DNA of 64,000 nucleotides from Lachnoclostridium sp. UBA2905 (GTDB lineage Bacteria; Bacillota; Clostridia; Lachnospirales; Lachnospiraceae): NCBI GenBank assembly GCA_002349525.1, contig DEDL01000032.1, positions 39,073-103,072 on the forward strand, read 5' to 3'. Shown one piece after another: positions 44,618 to 54,566 of the stretch. A program made the position numbers and the translations under genes. How positions within the stretch are numbered: the first letter of the stretch is position 1; each line of letters starts with the position of its first letter. The notes under the pieces were generated by a model. The model saw only the letters and a program-made list of their open reading frames with translations. It did not search any database and had not been told where the DNA came from.

Positions 44618-44656
44618 AAATCCGTTATGCAGATTTTGCATAACGGATTTTTTTTG
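44618..44656 (+). terminator. Strong terminator after rny
   Basis: AAATCCGTTATGCA pairs perfectly with TGCATAACGGATTT around a 5-base loop, and T8 follows. Confidence 0.95.
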
Positions 44657-44670
44657 TACATATAGTATAA

Positions 44671-45648
44671 GTGAATATTGTAATATTATGGGCTGCTTTA
44701 TCTATGATTAATGAGTTATGTGTGTGTACTGATAAAAATGTTGGGAAGAAAAGACATAATTACAGGCTGCACATCATTTTGAAAATTCCTGCAATTATGA
44801 TTTTTTTGTCTTTTATTATCATATTGAATAATGGAATTAGATATTATTATCATATCAAAACATATGATGGAAAAGTTGAATATTCAGGTGAGATGCGAAA
44901 TATTAATATGACAGACGAAGAGGTGGAAGAGCTATATGTGCTTAGTGAGAAAACAGTAAAGACGAATAAAAGAGTTATTGCAGATATTGTATATGAAAAT
45001 ATGTTTAAGGCATATACAGAAGGGAACATTTTAAAAAAACAAAAACAGAATAATGTACTTTTTAGAATGTGTGTTGATTTATTTGCAAAAGAAGCATATG
45101 AAAAGTGCTATGAAATATATGAGAGCCTTATGGAAGGCAATAAGGTTTTTCCGGTTGCTACAGATGGGAGTGATAATTCCGGGAAAAAAGTATATGGATA
45201 TGAGGATTCCTGGGGTTTTGACAGAAGCTATGGTGGAGACAGAAAACATGAGGGAACAGATATTATGTCGGCTTCCGGAATACGTGGTGAGCTTCCGCTT
45301 ATAAGTATATGTGACGGCATTGTGGAAAAATGTGGTTGGTTAGAATTAGGTGGTTACAGAGTGGGTATAAGAAGTGATAATGGAGCCTACATGTATTACG
45401 CACACCTTGCACAATATGCAGACGGAATTAAAGAGGGTAAGGTGGTTAAAGCCGGTGAAGTTCTTGGAACCATGGGGGATACAGGCTACAGTAAGGTTCA
45501 GGGGACAAGTGGTAATTTTGAAGTACATCTGCATTTTGGAATGTATATAAATGATGATAAAAGTGAGATAAGCTATAATCCCTATAATATTTTGAGAGCA
45601 CTTGAAAAATGCGTTAAAAAGTATATTTCAATTGACAAGATATTGTGA
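44671..45648 (+). CDS. M23 family (LytM-like) peptidase, membrane anchored
   Basis: The product has up to 325 residues: a membrane segment (about 39-58), a helical middle (about 80-165), and a C-terminal M23 domain with zinc-ligand motifs KHEGTD (His and Asp) and HLHFG, plus YYAHL and GDTG. Such enzymes cut peptidoglycan peptides or are inactive regulators of cell-wall hydrolases; the metal ligands here look intact. The start is uncertain: GTG at 44671 follows a stop codon directly, ATG at 44704 is an alternative, and neither has a clear ribosome site. An lysA promoter lies in its 3' end. Confidence 0.82.
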   Translation: MNIVILWAALSMINELCVCTDKNVGKKRHNYRLHIILKIPAIMIFLSFIIILNNGIRYYYHIKTYDGKVEYSGEMRNINMTDEEVEELYVLSEKTVKTNKRVIADIVYENMFKAYTEGNILKKQKQNNVLFRMCVDLFAKEAYEKCYEIYESLMEGNKVFPVATDGSDNSGKKVYGYEDSWGFDRSYGGDRKHEGTDIMSASGIRGELPLISICDGIVEKCGWLELGGYRVGIRSDNGAYMYYAHLAQYADGIKEGKVVKAGEVLGTMGDTGYSKVQGTSGNFEVHLHFGMYINDDKSEISYNPYNILRALEKCVKKYISIDKIL

Positions 45649-45660
45649 AATGTATATCAT
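45632..45660 (+). promoter_or_regulatory. lysA promoter
   Basis: TTGACA (45632-45637) and TATCAT (45655-45660) have a 17-base spacer. The -35 is inside the last codons of the preceding M23 gene. Confidence 0.7.
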
Positions 45661-45698
45661 AATAAGGAAAAAGAGAAAATAGGAAATGAGGTTAAGAC

Positions 45699-46964
45699 AT
45701 GAAGAAACCATTCGTTACCAAGGAACAGATAGAAGAAATAGTTAAAACTTATCCAACACCTTTTCATATATATGATGAAAAAGGTATAAGAGAGAATGCA
45801 AGAAAGCTTAAGGAAGCTTTTTCATGGAATAAGGGATTCAGAGAATATTTTGCTGTTAAAGCAACACCAAACCCATTTATAATAAACATTCTTAAGGAAG
45901 AAGGATGTGGAGTTGACTGTTCATCATTGACAGAGCTTATGTTATCAGAAGCACTTGATCTGAAAGGCAGTGACATAATGTTTTCTTCAAATGTTACTCC
46001 TGCTGAGGAATATGTTAAAGCCAAAGAATTAGGAGCATATATCAACCTTGATGACTATACACATATAGATTTTCTTGATGAAGTTGCAGGAATACCTGAG
46101 ACAATCTGCTGCAGATACAATCCAGGTGGAGTATTTTCACTTGGAACACATATTATGGACAACCCTGGTGATGCCAAGTATGGTATGACTAAGGAGCAGA
46201 TGAAGGATGCATATAAGAAGCTTATGGCAAAGGGAGCTAAGCATTTTGGTATACATTCATTCCTGGCAAGTAACACTGTAGATAACACATATTATCCAAC
46301 ACTTGCCAAGATATTATTTGAGCTTGCTGTATGGCTTAAGAATGAAACAGGTGCTCACATCAGTTTCATTAACCTTTCAGGTGGAGTTGGAATTCCATAT
46401 ACACCAGATAAAGAGCCTAATGATATTATGGTAATTGGTGAAGGTGTAAGAAAGGCATATGAGGAAGTTCTTGTGCCAGCAGGAATGGGAGATGTTGCCA
46501 TCTTTACAGAGCTTGGAAGATTTATGCTTGCACCATATGGAGCACTTATTACCAAGGCAATACATGAGAAACACATTTATAAAGAGTATATAGGTGTGGA
46601 TGCATGTGCAGCAAATCTTATGCGTCCTGCAATGTACGGGGCATATCATCATATTACTGTTCTTGGTAAGGAGAATGAGCCATGTGACCATAAGTATGAT
46701 GTAACAGGTTCACTTTGTGAGAACAATGACAAATTTGCTGTGGACAGAATGCTTCCTAAGATTGACATGGGAGATTATCTTAACATTCATGATGCAGGTG
46801 CACACGGATTTTCAATGGGATATAATTATAATGGAAGACTTCGTTCAGCAGAGCTTCTTTTAGAGGAAGATGGCCAGGTCAAGATGATAAGACGTGCAGA
46901 GACACCTAAGGATTATTTTGCTACATTTGATTTCTGTGACATACTTAAAAACATGAAATATTAA
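45699..46964 (+). CDS. lysA: Diaminopimelate decarboxylase
   Basis: The product has 421 residues, a fold-III PLP decarboxylase. The PLP-lysine is Lys54 in YFAVKATPNP; further motifs are CGVDCSSLTEL, the His of GIHSF, NLSGGVGIPY, ELGRFM, and the substrate cysteine region VTGSLCENNDKFA. It converts meso-diaminopimelate to lysine. A relative acting on carboxynorspermidine is the main alternative, but the ELGR and CENND-type motifs favour LysA. GAGG lies 9 bases before the ATG. Confidence 0.88.
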   Translation: MKKPFVTKEQIEEIVKTYPTPFHIYDEKGIRENARKLKEAFSWNKGFREYFAVKATPNPFIINILKEEGCGVDCSSLTELMLSEALDLKGSDIMFSSNVTPAEEYVKAKELGAYINLDDYTHIDFLDEVAGIPETICCRYNPGGVFSLGTHIMDNPGDAKYGMTKEQMKDAYKKLMAKGAKHFGIHSFLASNTVDNTYYPTLAKILFELAVWLKNETGAHISFINLSGGVGIPYTPDKEPNDIMVIGEGVRKAYEEVLVPAGMGDVAIFTELGRFMLAPYGALITKAIHEKHIYKEYIGVDACAANLMRPAMYGAYHHITVLGKENEPCDHKYDVTGSLCENNDKFAVDRMLPKIDMGDYLNIHDAGAHGFSMGYNYNGRLRSAELLLEEDGQVKMIRRAETPKDYFATFDFCDILKNMKY

Positions 46965-46984
46965 TTATCGATATTTATAACAGT

Positions 46985-47026
46985 AACGGGGCTGTATCAT
47001 TTTATGGGAAGGACAGCTCCGTTTTT
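46985..47026 (+). terminator. Terminator after lysA
   Basis: AACGGGGCTGT (46985-46995) pairs with ACAGCTCCGTT (47013-47023) with one G-U pair, and TTT follows. Confidence 0.85.
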
Positions 47027-47108
47027 GTATATTGCATATGAGAAGGCAGGGTAACAAATCTGTATGATATGAATAATATATTATAATTTATATCAGGCAG
47101 GTGTTGTG

Positions 47109-48026
47109 ATGCAGCGTGTGGCAAGTATTGTAGACCTTAAATATGCTCATGACAGAAAAATATATGGACAGGGAATTAATGTTTGTGTAGTGGATTCAGG
47201 AATTGCACCGCATAAAGACCTTATGAACAATAAGGGACGCAGGCTTATAGCATCATATGATACAGTGAATGGTCTGTCTGACTTTTATGACGATAGTGGA
47301 CATGGAACTCACGTTGCAGGAATCATTGGTGCCGGTGGTACAGCTTTCAGAGGAATGGCACCGGAATGTGGACTGATTAGTGTAAAGGTTTTGAAGGATG
47401 ATGGCGGTGGAAAAATGGCAGATGTCATAAGAGGACTGGAATGGATTCTTCAAAACTGGAAAAAATACAATATAAGAATTGTTAACATATCTGTAGGAGC
47501 AGGAAGTGAAAAATATGATAATAATTCAGATATTGTGAAAATTGTGGAGAATCTCTGGGACCTGGGACTTGTAGTCATCGTAGCAGCTGGTAACAGGGGG
47601 CCGGGACAAAGTACAGTAAGTATACCTGGTACGAGTCGCAAGATAATAACAGTAGGTGCATCTGATGACGATATCAGAGTTTACAGCCATAGGATGAGCA
47701 TGCAGCATTATTCGGGAAGGGGCCCTACGGCAGAATGTATTATGAAACCTGATATAGTGGCTCCGGGGTCAGGAATATTATCATTAAGCATGACTAAAAA
47801 AATGAGCCGATATGCTATAAAAAGCGGTACTTCAATGGCAACTCCTGTTGTAAGCGGGGCAGTTGCACTATTATTATCAAAATACCCTGAACTTAGTAAC
47901 AGGGATGTGAAAATCAGGTTGAAGAATACTGTACTTGATCTTTCTCTTCCACACGAAAAACAGGGATGGGGTCTTGTAAATGTAAAAACGCTTTTAGAAG
48001 GGAAGCGGGGATCACAGACAGTGTAA
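47109..48026 (+). CDS. Subtilisin-like serine protease (S8 family), no signal peptide
   Basis: The product has 305 residues. The catalytic triad is visible: Asp29 in VVDSGI, His65 in GHGTHVAG, and Ser242 in GTSMATPVVSG; the oxyanion Asn lies in VAAGNRG. There is no signal peptide and no long propeptide, which points to an intracellular subtilase such as the Isp/AprX type rather than a secreted enzyme. ATG at 47109 follows a GTG and has AGGTG about 8 bases upstream. The membrane glycerophosphodiesterase gene starts 30 bases after the stop. Confidence 0.9.
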   Translation: MQRVASIVDLKYAHDRKIYGQGINVCVVDSGIAPHKDLMNNKGRRLIASYDTVNGLSDFYDDSGHGTHVAGIIGAGGTAFRGMAPECGLISVKVLKDDGGGKMADVIRGLEWILQNWKKYNIRIVNISVGAGSEKYDNNSDIVKIVENLWDLGLVVIVAAGNRGPGQSTVSIPGTSRKIITVGASDDDIRVYSHRMSMQHYSGRGPTAECIMKPDIVAPGSGILSLSMTKKMSRYAIKSGTSMATPVVSGAVALLLSKYPELSNRDVKIRLKNTVLDLSLPHEKQGWGLVNVKTLLEGKRGSQTV

Positions 48027-48056
48027 TGTCTGTGGGGTTCAAAAGGGAAGCTGACT

Positions 48057-49874
48057 ATGAAAAAAATAGTATTGGATATTTATAATATTATTAAATCTAA
48101 TTTTAAAAGTATTTTCATTTTTGAAATTATATATAGAGTAGTATCATTAACTGTTCTGGTAAGAATTTTTGAAATTGCAGTTGGCTATATTCTGAAAGGA
48201 AGCGGCAACAGTTATCTTAATCCTAAAAATATAGGAACAATTTTTACTAATCCTTTGACTTATCCGGTTCTGATAGGAATGATACTGATACTGATTTTAG
48301 TTGGGGCATATGAAATGGCGGTGCTTTATGAGGGCTTTAGTGCCGCAGCCACAGGAAGCAACACAAGAATTACTGCAATGACATTTGGTGGACTTAAGAG
48401 ATTTGCCAGAATGTTTTATGGGAAAAACCTGCCTGTAGTGGCACTTAATGCACTGTTACTTTATGGTATACAGATGATTAACATATATGAATTGTCAGAA
48501 TTGTCACGGCGGGGATCAGATATTATGAAGGTTATTGCAGGTACAAAGGCCCTTAGATTTCTGTGTGTTATTATTGTGGCAGCTGCTGTTGCAGGAATTG
48601 TGATTACAATGTTTGCCCTGTGTTACCAGACATATGGGGATAATACAGGTAAGCAGAGTGAGGAACCTTCAATATATCAGAAGGGAAGGAAGTTTTACCA
48701 AAAAAGAATTTTCAGGCTTGTTTGTATATTTTTTGCAGAAATGGTGGCCTTAACCGCTTTATTTTTTCTGGCGTATTTTATATGCATGGTTGTTGTTGCC
48801 TGCCTTGTTGTAGTATTTGCTCCGGACAAGTATGAAATGATACTTGTGGATGTACTTGGACGTAATATCAAGATGCTCCTTGTGTTTTTTAACAGTGCGA
48901 TAGCGTCTTTGGTATGTGTGGGAAGTATTACAGGCATATTTTTTCATTATGAGCATGAAATAAAGGCTGAAATACCGGTTAATCCCGGTTACAAGGCTGC
49001 TCCCTGGAAGAAAAAAATGTTTAAAATAACAGGTATTGTTATTCTTGTTGGAACAGTTGTGAGTATATTTGACGTAGTTGTTAATGGTAACAGAACAATT
49101 GACAATATATTTGGCAATGTAGCCATAACTGCCCACAGGGGAAACTCCGGGGAAGCACCGGAAAATACAATACCTGCCATGGAAAAAGCAATAGACTCGT
49201 TTGCTGACTACGCAGAGATAGATGTGCGTGAAACAAGTGACGGTGAGATTGTTGTAATGCATGACCTTAGTGTGTACAGGACAACTGGTGTTAGGAATAA
49301 TGTGTCTGATATGACCCTTGATGAAATAGAAAAGTTAGATGCAGGGTCCTTTTATTCCAGGGAATATGCAGGTACCGGAGTCCCTACATTGAGGGAAGTA
49401 TTAAAGGAATGCAAGGGAAAGATAAATCTTATTATAGAGATTAAGACAAATAGAAAAGATAGTGACGACTATATTCATAACATAATTGAAATGGTAAAGG
49501 ATATGAAAATGGAGGAGCAGTGTATGTTCCAGTCGGGCACATATTCGGTCTTAAAGGAAATTAAAAAGGAAGACCTTGACTTGCATACAGGATATATTGT
49601 GGCGGCAGCTTATGGAGATTATTTTAAAGATGATAATGTTGATTTTTTCAGCATAAATGCTTCGTATATTAATCAGAATAATGTGGATGCTGCACATGGT
49701 TATGGAAAGGCAGTGCTTGCATGGACAGTCAATAACAGACTTGACATGATAAGAATGAAGAATTACGGAGTGGATGGCATCATAACAGATTATCCTGCTC
49801 TTGCAAGGGAAGTAATATATGAAAATGATGATACCCAGTCACTTGTTTCATATATAAGAATGCTTATGAAGTAG
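48057..49874 (+). CDS. Membrane-anchored glycerophosphodiester phosphodiesterase
   Basis: The product has 605 residues. The N-terminal about 345 residues hold about seven membrane segments (near 20-45, 68-90, 130-145, 165-190, 220-255, 275-300, 325-345). The GDPD domain (about 358-595) has the catalytic HRGNSGEAPENT, EIDVRETSDGEIVVMHD and LIIEIK. It hydrolyses glycerophosphodiesters to glycerol-3-phosphate and an alcohol, here with the active site tethered to the membrane; teichoic acid or phospholipid head groups are plausible substrates (inference). The stop overlaps the rel promoter region. Confidence 0.9.
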   Translation: MKKIVLDIYNIIKSNFKSIFIFEIIYRVVSLTVLVRIFEIAVGYILKGSGNSYLNPKNIGTIFTNPLTYPVLIGMILILILVGAYEMAVLYEGFSAAATGSNTRITAMTFGGLKRFARMFYGKNLPVVALNALLLYGIQMINIYELSELSRRGSDIMKVIAGTKALRFLCVIIVAAAVAGIVITMFALCYQTYGDNTGKQSEEPSIYQKGRKFYQKRIFRLVCIFFAEMVALTALFFLAYFICMVVVACLVVVFAPDKYEMILVDVLGRNIKMLLVFFNSAIASLVCVGSITGIFFHYEHEIKAEIPVNPGYKAAPWKKKMFKITGIVILVGTVVSIFDVVVNGNRTIDNIFGNVAITAHRGNSGEAPENTIPAMEKAIDSFADYAEIDVRETSDGEIVVMHDLSVYRTTGVRNNVSDMTLDEIEKLDAGSFYSREYAGTGVPTLREVLKECKGKINLIIEIKTNRKDSDDYIHNIIEMVKDMKMEEQCMFQSGTYSVLKEIKKEDLDLHTGYIVAAAYGDYFKDDNVDFFSINASYINQNNVDAAHGYGKAVLAWTVNNRLDMIRMKNYGVDGIITDYPALAREVIYENDDTQSLVSYIRMLMK

Positions 49875-49903
49875 TTGAATTTTTAATTTAAAGTTTGTAT
49901 ACT
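49875..49903 (+). promoter_or_regulatory. rel promoter
   Basis: TTGAAT (49875-49880) and TATACT (49898-49903) are 17 bases apart, directly after the preceding stop codon. Confidence 0.65.
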
Positions 49904-49965
49904 ATACAATAATTATACCATAAAGTAGAAGACAAAGAAGAATTACGAGGCCAGGAGGGTTATAT

Positions 49966-52278
49966 ATGGATTCCATTGAATTGATGAAATCTCCGAACAA
50001 TGGCAAGAAAAAGTTCGAAGAAGATGAGAAGAAGATTATTCCCCATAATTTTGAAGAACCGGATGTACTGTTTGAAACTCTTATTAAGGAGCTTAAGAAG
50101 TATCATCCCTCTGACGAATTAGACATAATTTTGAAGGCATATGATATAGCCAGAGAAGCACATAAGGACCAGCGTAGAAAGTCTGGTGAGCCATATATTA
50201 TTCACCCAATATGTGTTGCCATTATTCTTGCACAGCTTGAGATGGACAAGGAAACTATTGTTGCCGGAATTCTTCATGATGTTGTTGAAGATACAATGTA
50301 TACAGTCGAGGATATAACAAGACTGTTTGGAGAAGAAATTGCACTGTTAGTTGATGGTGTTACAAAGCTTACCCAGCTCAATTATAAGGCTGATAAAGTT
50401 GAAAGACAGGCGGAAAATTTGAGAAAGATGTTCTTAGCCATGGCCAAGGACATAAGAGTAATACTTATAAAGTTAGCTGACCGACTTCATAATATGAGAA
50501 CTCTTGAATTTATGAAACCTGAAAAGCAGAAGGAAAAGGCACGTGAGACCATGGATATATATTCTCCAATTGCTCACAGACTTGGTATATCCAAGGTTAA
50601 GGTGGAATTGGATGATTTGTCCTTAAAGTACCTTGAACCGGAAGTTTACAATGATCTCAGCGAGAAACTGGACTCCCTTAGAGTTGAAAGGGAAACCTTT
50701 ATAAAAGAGATAGTAAACGATGTAAGTGAGAATATTAAGGATGCTGGAATAGAAGCCACAATTGAGGGACGTACCAAGCATTTGTTCTCAATATACAGGA
50801 AAATGAAGAACCAGAATAAGACACTGGATCAGATATATGATTTATTTGCAGTAAGAATTATAGTGGAAAATGATCAGCAGTGCTACGCAGCATTGGGTGT
50901 AATTCATGAGATGTACAAGCCGATCCCAGGCAGATTTAAGGATTATATTGCAATGCCTAAACAGAATATGTACCAGTCACTGCATACAACACTTATAGGA
51001 CCTAAGGGCCAGCCTTTTGAAATACAGATACGAACCTACGACATGCACAGAACTGCTGAATATGGTATCGCAGCCCATTGGAAATATAAAGAGGGAATTG
51101 ACGGTAAGGAAAGCAGGGACAACGAAGAGGCAAAGCTTACCTGGCTCAGGGAAATATTAGAGTGGCAGCATGAAATGTCAGATAATAAGGAATTCATGAG
51201 TCTCTTAAAAAGTGACCTTGATCTTTTCTCTGACAGTGTATATGCATTTACACCAACAGGAGATGTTAAAAATCTTCCGGCTGGTTCTACACCAATAGAT
51301 TTTGCATACAGTATTCATAGTGCTGTAGGTAATAAGATGGTTGGAGCAAGGGTTAATGGAAAACTGGTTACAATTGATTACCAGATTCAGAATGGAGACC
51401 GAATTGAGATAATAACATCCCAGAATTCCAAGGGACCAAGCCGTGACTGGCTTAACATTGTTAAAAGTACCCAGGCCAAGAACAAGATTAATCAGTGGTT
51501 TAAAAGAGAATTTAAGGAAGAGAACATTGCCAGGGGTAAGGAGCTTGTTCTCACATATGCTAAAAATAAGGGAATACCGATTTACGATATACTTAAGCCT
51601 GAATATCAGGAAAAATGTCTGAGAAAATATGGTTTCAGAGATTGGGATGCACTTCTTGCATCAATTGGACATGGCGGACTTAAGGAAGGCCAGATAGTTA
51701 ATAAGCTGTATGAGTCATATAAGAAGAAAAATATTGAAAATATGACTAACAAACAGGTGATTGAGCAGCTTGAAGAGAATAACATTAAGGCTCAGGAGAA
51801 TTCAGGCAGCAAATCACACAAAAAGAGTGGAATAATTGTAGAAGGAATTGATGACCTTGCAGTAAGATTTTCAAAATGCTGCAGTCCTGTTCCGGGAGAT
51901 GAGATTATTGGATTTGTTACAAGAGGAAGAGGAATATCAATTCACCGCACTGACTGTGTTAACATTATGAACCTTCCGGCAGAAGACAGAAAGAGATTTA
52001 TTGAAGCTGAATGGAGAACTTCAGAGAACAAATCTGATAAAGAGATGTATGCTACAGAAATTGTGGTATACTGTAATAACAGAAGTGGTATTTTATTTGA
52101 TATTACAAAGATATTTACCGAAAGGGAAATAGATGTCAAGTCAATGAATGTGCGAACATCGAAAAAGGGCACAGCAACAATTAACATTGGTTTTGAGGTT
52201 GAAAGTAAGGAATACCTTAGAAGCCTTGTTGAGAAAATAAGAAACGTGGAAAGTGTTATTGATATACAGAGAGCATAA
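49966..52278 (+). CDS. rel: Bifunctional (p)ppGpp synthetase/hydrolase
   Basis: The product has 770 residues, full length. The order is HD hydrolase domain (GILHDVVEDT, LADRLHNMRTL), synthetase domain (RTKHLFSIYRKMKNQNK, YDLFAVRIIV, QMYQSLHTTLIGP-like segment), TGS domain (VYAFTPTGDVKNLPAGSTPIDFAYSIH), a helical/zinc-finger region (FSKCCSPVPGDEIIG) and a C-terminal ACT domain. It makes and degrades the starvation alarmone; both active sites look intact. AGGAGGG lies 7 bases before the ATG. It opens a dense gene cluster reaching to aspS. Confidence 0.97.
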   Translation: MDSIELMKSPNNGKKKFEEDEKKIIPHNFEEPDVLFETLIKELKKYHPSDELDIILKAYDIAREAHKDQRRKSGEPYIIHPICVAIILAQLEMDKETIVAGILHDVVEDTMYTVEDITRLFGEEIALLVDGVTKLTQLNYKADKVERQAENLRKMFLAMAKDIRVILIKLADRLHNMRTLEFMKPEKQKEKARETMDIYSPIAHRLGISKVKVELDDLSLKYLEPEVYNDLSEKLDSLRVERETFIKEIVNDVSENIKDAGIEATIEGRTKHLFSIYRKMKNQNKTLDQIYDLFAVRIIVENDQQCYAALGVIHEMYKPIPGRFKDYIAMPKQNMYQSLHTTLIGPKGQPFEIQIRTYDMHRTAEYGIAAHWKYKEGIDGKESRDNEEAKLTWLREILEWQHEMSDNKEFMSLLKSDLDLFSDSVYAFTPTGDVKNLPAGSTPIDFAYSIHSAVGNKMVGARVNGKLVTIDYQIQNGDRIEIITSQNSKGPSRDWLNIVKSTQAKNKINQWFKREFKEENIARGKELVLTYAKNKGIPIYDILKPEYQEKCLRKYGFRDWDALLASIGHGGLKEGQIVNKLYESYKKKNIENMTNKQVIEQLEENNIKAQENSGSKSHKKSGIIVEGIDDLAVRFSKCCSPVPGDEIIGFVTRGRGISIHRTDCVNIMNLPAEDRKRFIEAEWRTSENKSDKEMYATEIVVYCNNRSGILFDITKIFTEREIDVKSMNVRTSKKGTATINIGFEVESKEYLRSLVEKIRNVESVIDIQRA

Positions 52279-52323
52279 TAAGTGCTGTATGCGTGACCGG
52301 CATTGTTTCTTTGGAAATGAGGA

Positions 52324-52950
52324 ATGGAATTGTATCTTAAAAGAATAGTTGTTGGAGATATAGGAACGAATTGTTATGTTGCAGGTAAAGCTGACACAGA
52401 TGGATGTGTAATAATAGATCCGGGTGCAGATGCAGATAAAATAGCATCTGTGATTCTTGCTGATGGCAGGAAGCCGGAGGCTATATTGCTTACCCATGGT
52501 CATTTTGACCATATTGGCGGAGTAAAGGAACTGAAGGAAAGAATGGATATTCCGGTAGTTGCCTGTATAGACGAAAAGAATACACTTATTGACCCCGACA
52601 TAAATCTTTCAGCAGCATTTGGCAGAGCTTTTGCGTCGGATGCTGATGTATGGGTTAAGGATAAGGACGTTATAGAATATGCAGGACTTACCTTTGTGGT
52701 TTATCAGACTCCGGGACATACGATTGGCAGTGTCTGCTATTATGTTGAAAGCGAAGGGCTTCTTTTTTCTGGAGATACACTCTTTGAGGGCTCAGTTGGA
52801 AGAACGGATTTTCCAACTGGAAGCAGCAGAATGCTGGCAGACTCAATTAAGAAAAAGCTCTTTTTGCTGCCTGATGAGGTTGATGTGTACACAGGACATG
52901 GTGGATCAACCAATATCGGTGAAGAGAAAAGATCAAACATGTATATCTGA
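52324..52950 (+). CDS. MBL-fold metallohydrolase (glyoxalase II-like)
   Basis: The product has 208 residues. Metal-binding HGHFDH (58-63), later His of TPGHTIGS, Asp of SGDTLF and the end motif YTGHGGSTNIGEEK fit the YcbL/glyoxalase II-like group. These often hydrolyse thioesters; the substrate is uncertain. The ATG at 52324 has GAGG only 2 bases upstream, and the third codon TTG at 52330 has better spacing, so the start could be two residues later. It lies between rel and hemZ, a neighbourhood I recall as common in Clostridia. Confidence 0.88.
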   Translation: MELYLKRIVVGDIGTNCYVAGKADTDGCVIIDPGADADKIASVILADGRKPEAILLTHGHFDHIGGVKELKERMDIPVVACIDEKNTLIDPDINLSAAFGRAFASDADVWVKDKDVIEYAGLTFVVYQTPGHTIGSVCYYVESEGLLFSGDTLFEGSVGRTDFPTGSSRMLADSIKKKLFLLPDEVDVYTGHGGSTNIGEEKRSNMYI

Positions 52951-52994
52951 TAAGAAAATTTTAATATAATAAGATTATTACGCAGGTTTAAGAT

Positions 52995-54566
52995 ATGATT
53001 AGGATGTTTTGTAATTCCCAGAGAAATGAATATGACATAAGGCCGCTTATAATGTCATTTTTCCCGGGAGAGACTTTGGAATATGAGGTTAAGGATTTAT
53101 CAGCATGTGAGAATATATCTGATATTATCGAAGAACTTGAAAAGAATATACATAGCGGCGAGGTAGTAACCGGAGAAGACACAGTGATTCTCGGGGCGTT
53201 TTGTGATGGAGTAATATGGTGTAAGCTTATAGAAAAAGATGGCAGACAAACCTGGGAGAGCCAGATACTCAATGAAAACATCACAGACAAGTGTTACAGA
53301 GATACACTTAAAAGATTCATATACAGAGTACTTAAGGAGGGTCTTAAGAGAACTGTAAAGTGGGGAACACTTACAGGAGTCAGACCTTCAAAGGTCCCAA
53401 TGAAATATCTTTTGGAGGGGCTTGATGAGAAGTCGACGGTTTCAAAGCTTATGGACGAATATTATATGTCCGAAGAGAAGGCTCATTTGTCCACAACTGT
53501 AGCGAAAAATGAGCTTGCTGTACTTGAAAATACCGGTTATGAAACCGGCTACAGTGTATATATTGGAATTCCATTTTGTCCTACAGTATGTAATTACTGT
53601 TCATTTTCCTCAATATCCTTAGCAAAGCTTAAGGATGGAGAAAAATTAATGTTGGACTACCTGGCTGCGCTTAAAAAAGAGTGTCAGGCAGTTAAGGAAA
53701 TGATGCAGGGAAAAAGGATGACATCACTTTATGTGGGTGGGGGAACGCCTACAGCCCTTAACGAAGAAGGACTTAAGCTCCTTATGGATATGATACGTGA
53801 GAACTTTGACGTGGATGGTTCATGTGAATTTACTGTTGAGGCAGGAAGGCCTGACAGTATAAATGAGGAAAAGCTTAGAATTCTTAAGGATGCCAGGGTT
53901 ACGAGAATATCAGTTAATCCCCAGACCATGAAGGATGACACACTGAAAATAATGGGAAGAAACCATACGGTCTGTCAGGTTAAGGAAGCATTCCATATGG
54001 CAAGAAGAATGGGATTCGATAATATTAATATGGATCTTATTGCCGGGCTTATGGATGAAAGTGTATTTGATTTTGAAAATACCATGAAGGAGATTATGGC
54101 CTTAGGGCCTGATTCATTTACTGTGCATTCGCTTGTTGTAAAACGAGCTTCAAGATATAGGAATGAACAGGAAAAGAATAAACATGAGGGTGCCACAGAC
54201 CAGATAGCAGATGATAAGGGCTTTAGCAATGATACGGTGGAGGATATGCTTTCCATAGCAGAAAAGTGTGCAGGCGACAATTCATATGAACCGTATTATA
54301 TGTACAGACAGAAAAATAAGGCAGGGCTTGGATGTAATTCAGTCCTTGAAAATGTGGGTTATTCAAAAAAAGGCAAAGAGGGCTTGTACAATATTCTTAT
54401 AATGGAAGAAATGCAGTCCATAATTGCCCTGGGAGCAGGTGCTTCCAGTAAGCTCCTGTTTGGAGACAGGATAGAGAGGGTTGCTAACGTGAAGAATGTA
54501 TATGAATATATTAGCAGAATAGATGAGATGATAGAACGCAAGAGGAGAGGCCTTAATGATGAATAA
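52995..54566 (+). CDS. hemZ: Coproporphyrinogen dehydrogenase HemZ (radical SAM)
   Basis: The product has 523 residues. The N-terminal about 170 residues are family-specific (GTLTGVRPSKVPMKYLLEG); the radical SAM core has CPTVCNYC (CX3CX2C, 195-202), YVGGGTPTALNEEG and SVNPQTMKDDTLKIMGR, with the HemN-like C-terminus (YYMYRQKNKAGLGCNSVLENVGY). HemZ is named as an anaerobic coproporphyrinogen oxidase, but relatives in this group may do other radical chemistry. The HD-GYP gene overlaps its end by 11 bases. Confidence 0.9.
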   Translation: MIRMFCNSQRNEYDIRPLIMSFFPGETLEYEVKDLSACENISDIIEELEKNIHSGEVVTGEDTVILGAFCDGVIWCKLIEKDGRQTWESQILNENITDKCYRDTLKRFIYRVLKEGLKRTVKWGTLTGVRPSKVPMKYLLEGLDEKSTVSKLMDEYYMSEEKAHLSTTVAKNELAVLENTGYETGYSVYIGIPFCPTVCNYCSFSSISLAKLKDGEKLMLDYLAALKKECQAVKEMMQGKRMTSLYVGGGTPTALNEEGLKLLMDMIRENFDVDGSCEFTVEAGRPDSINEEKLRILKDARVTRISVNPQTMKDDTLKIMGRNHTVCQVKEAFHMARRMGFDNINMDLIAGLMDESVFDFENTMKEIMALGPDSFTVHSLVVKRASRYRNEQEKNKHEGATDQIADDKGFSNDTVEDMLSIAEKCAGDNSYEPYYMYRQKNKAGLGCNSVLENVGYSKKGKEGLYNILIMEEMQSIIALGAGASSKLLFGDRIERVANVKNVYEYISRIDEMIERKRRGLNDE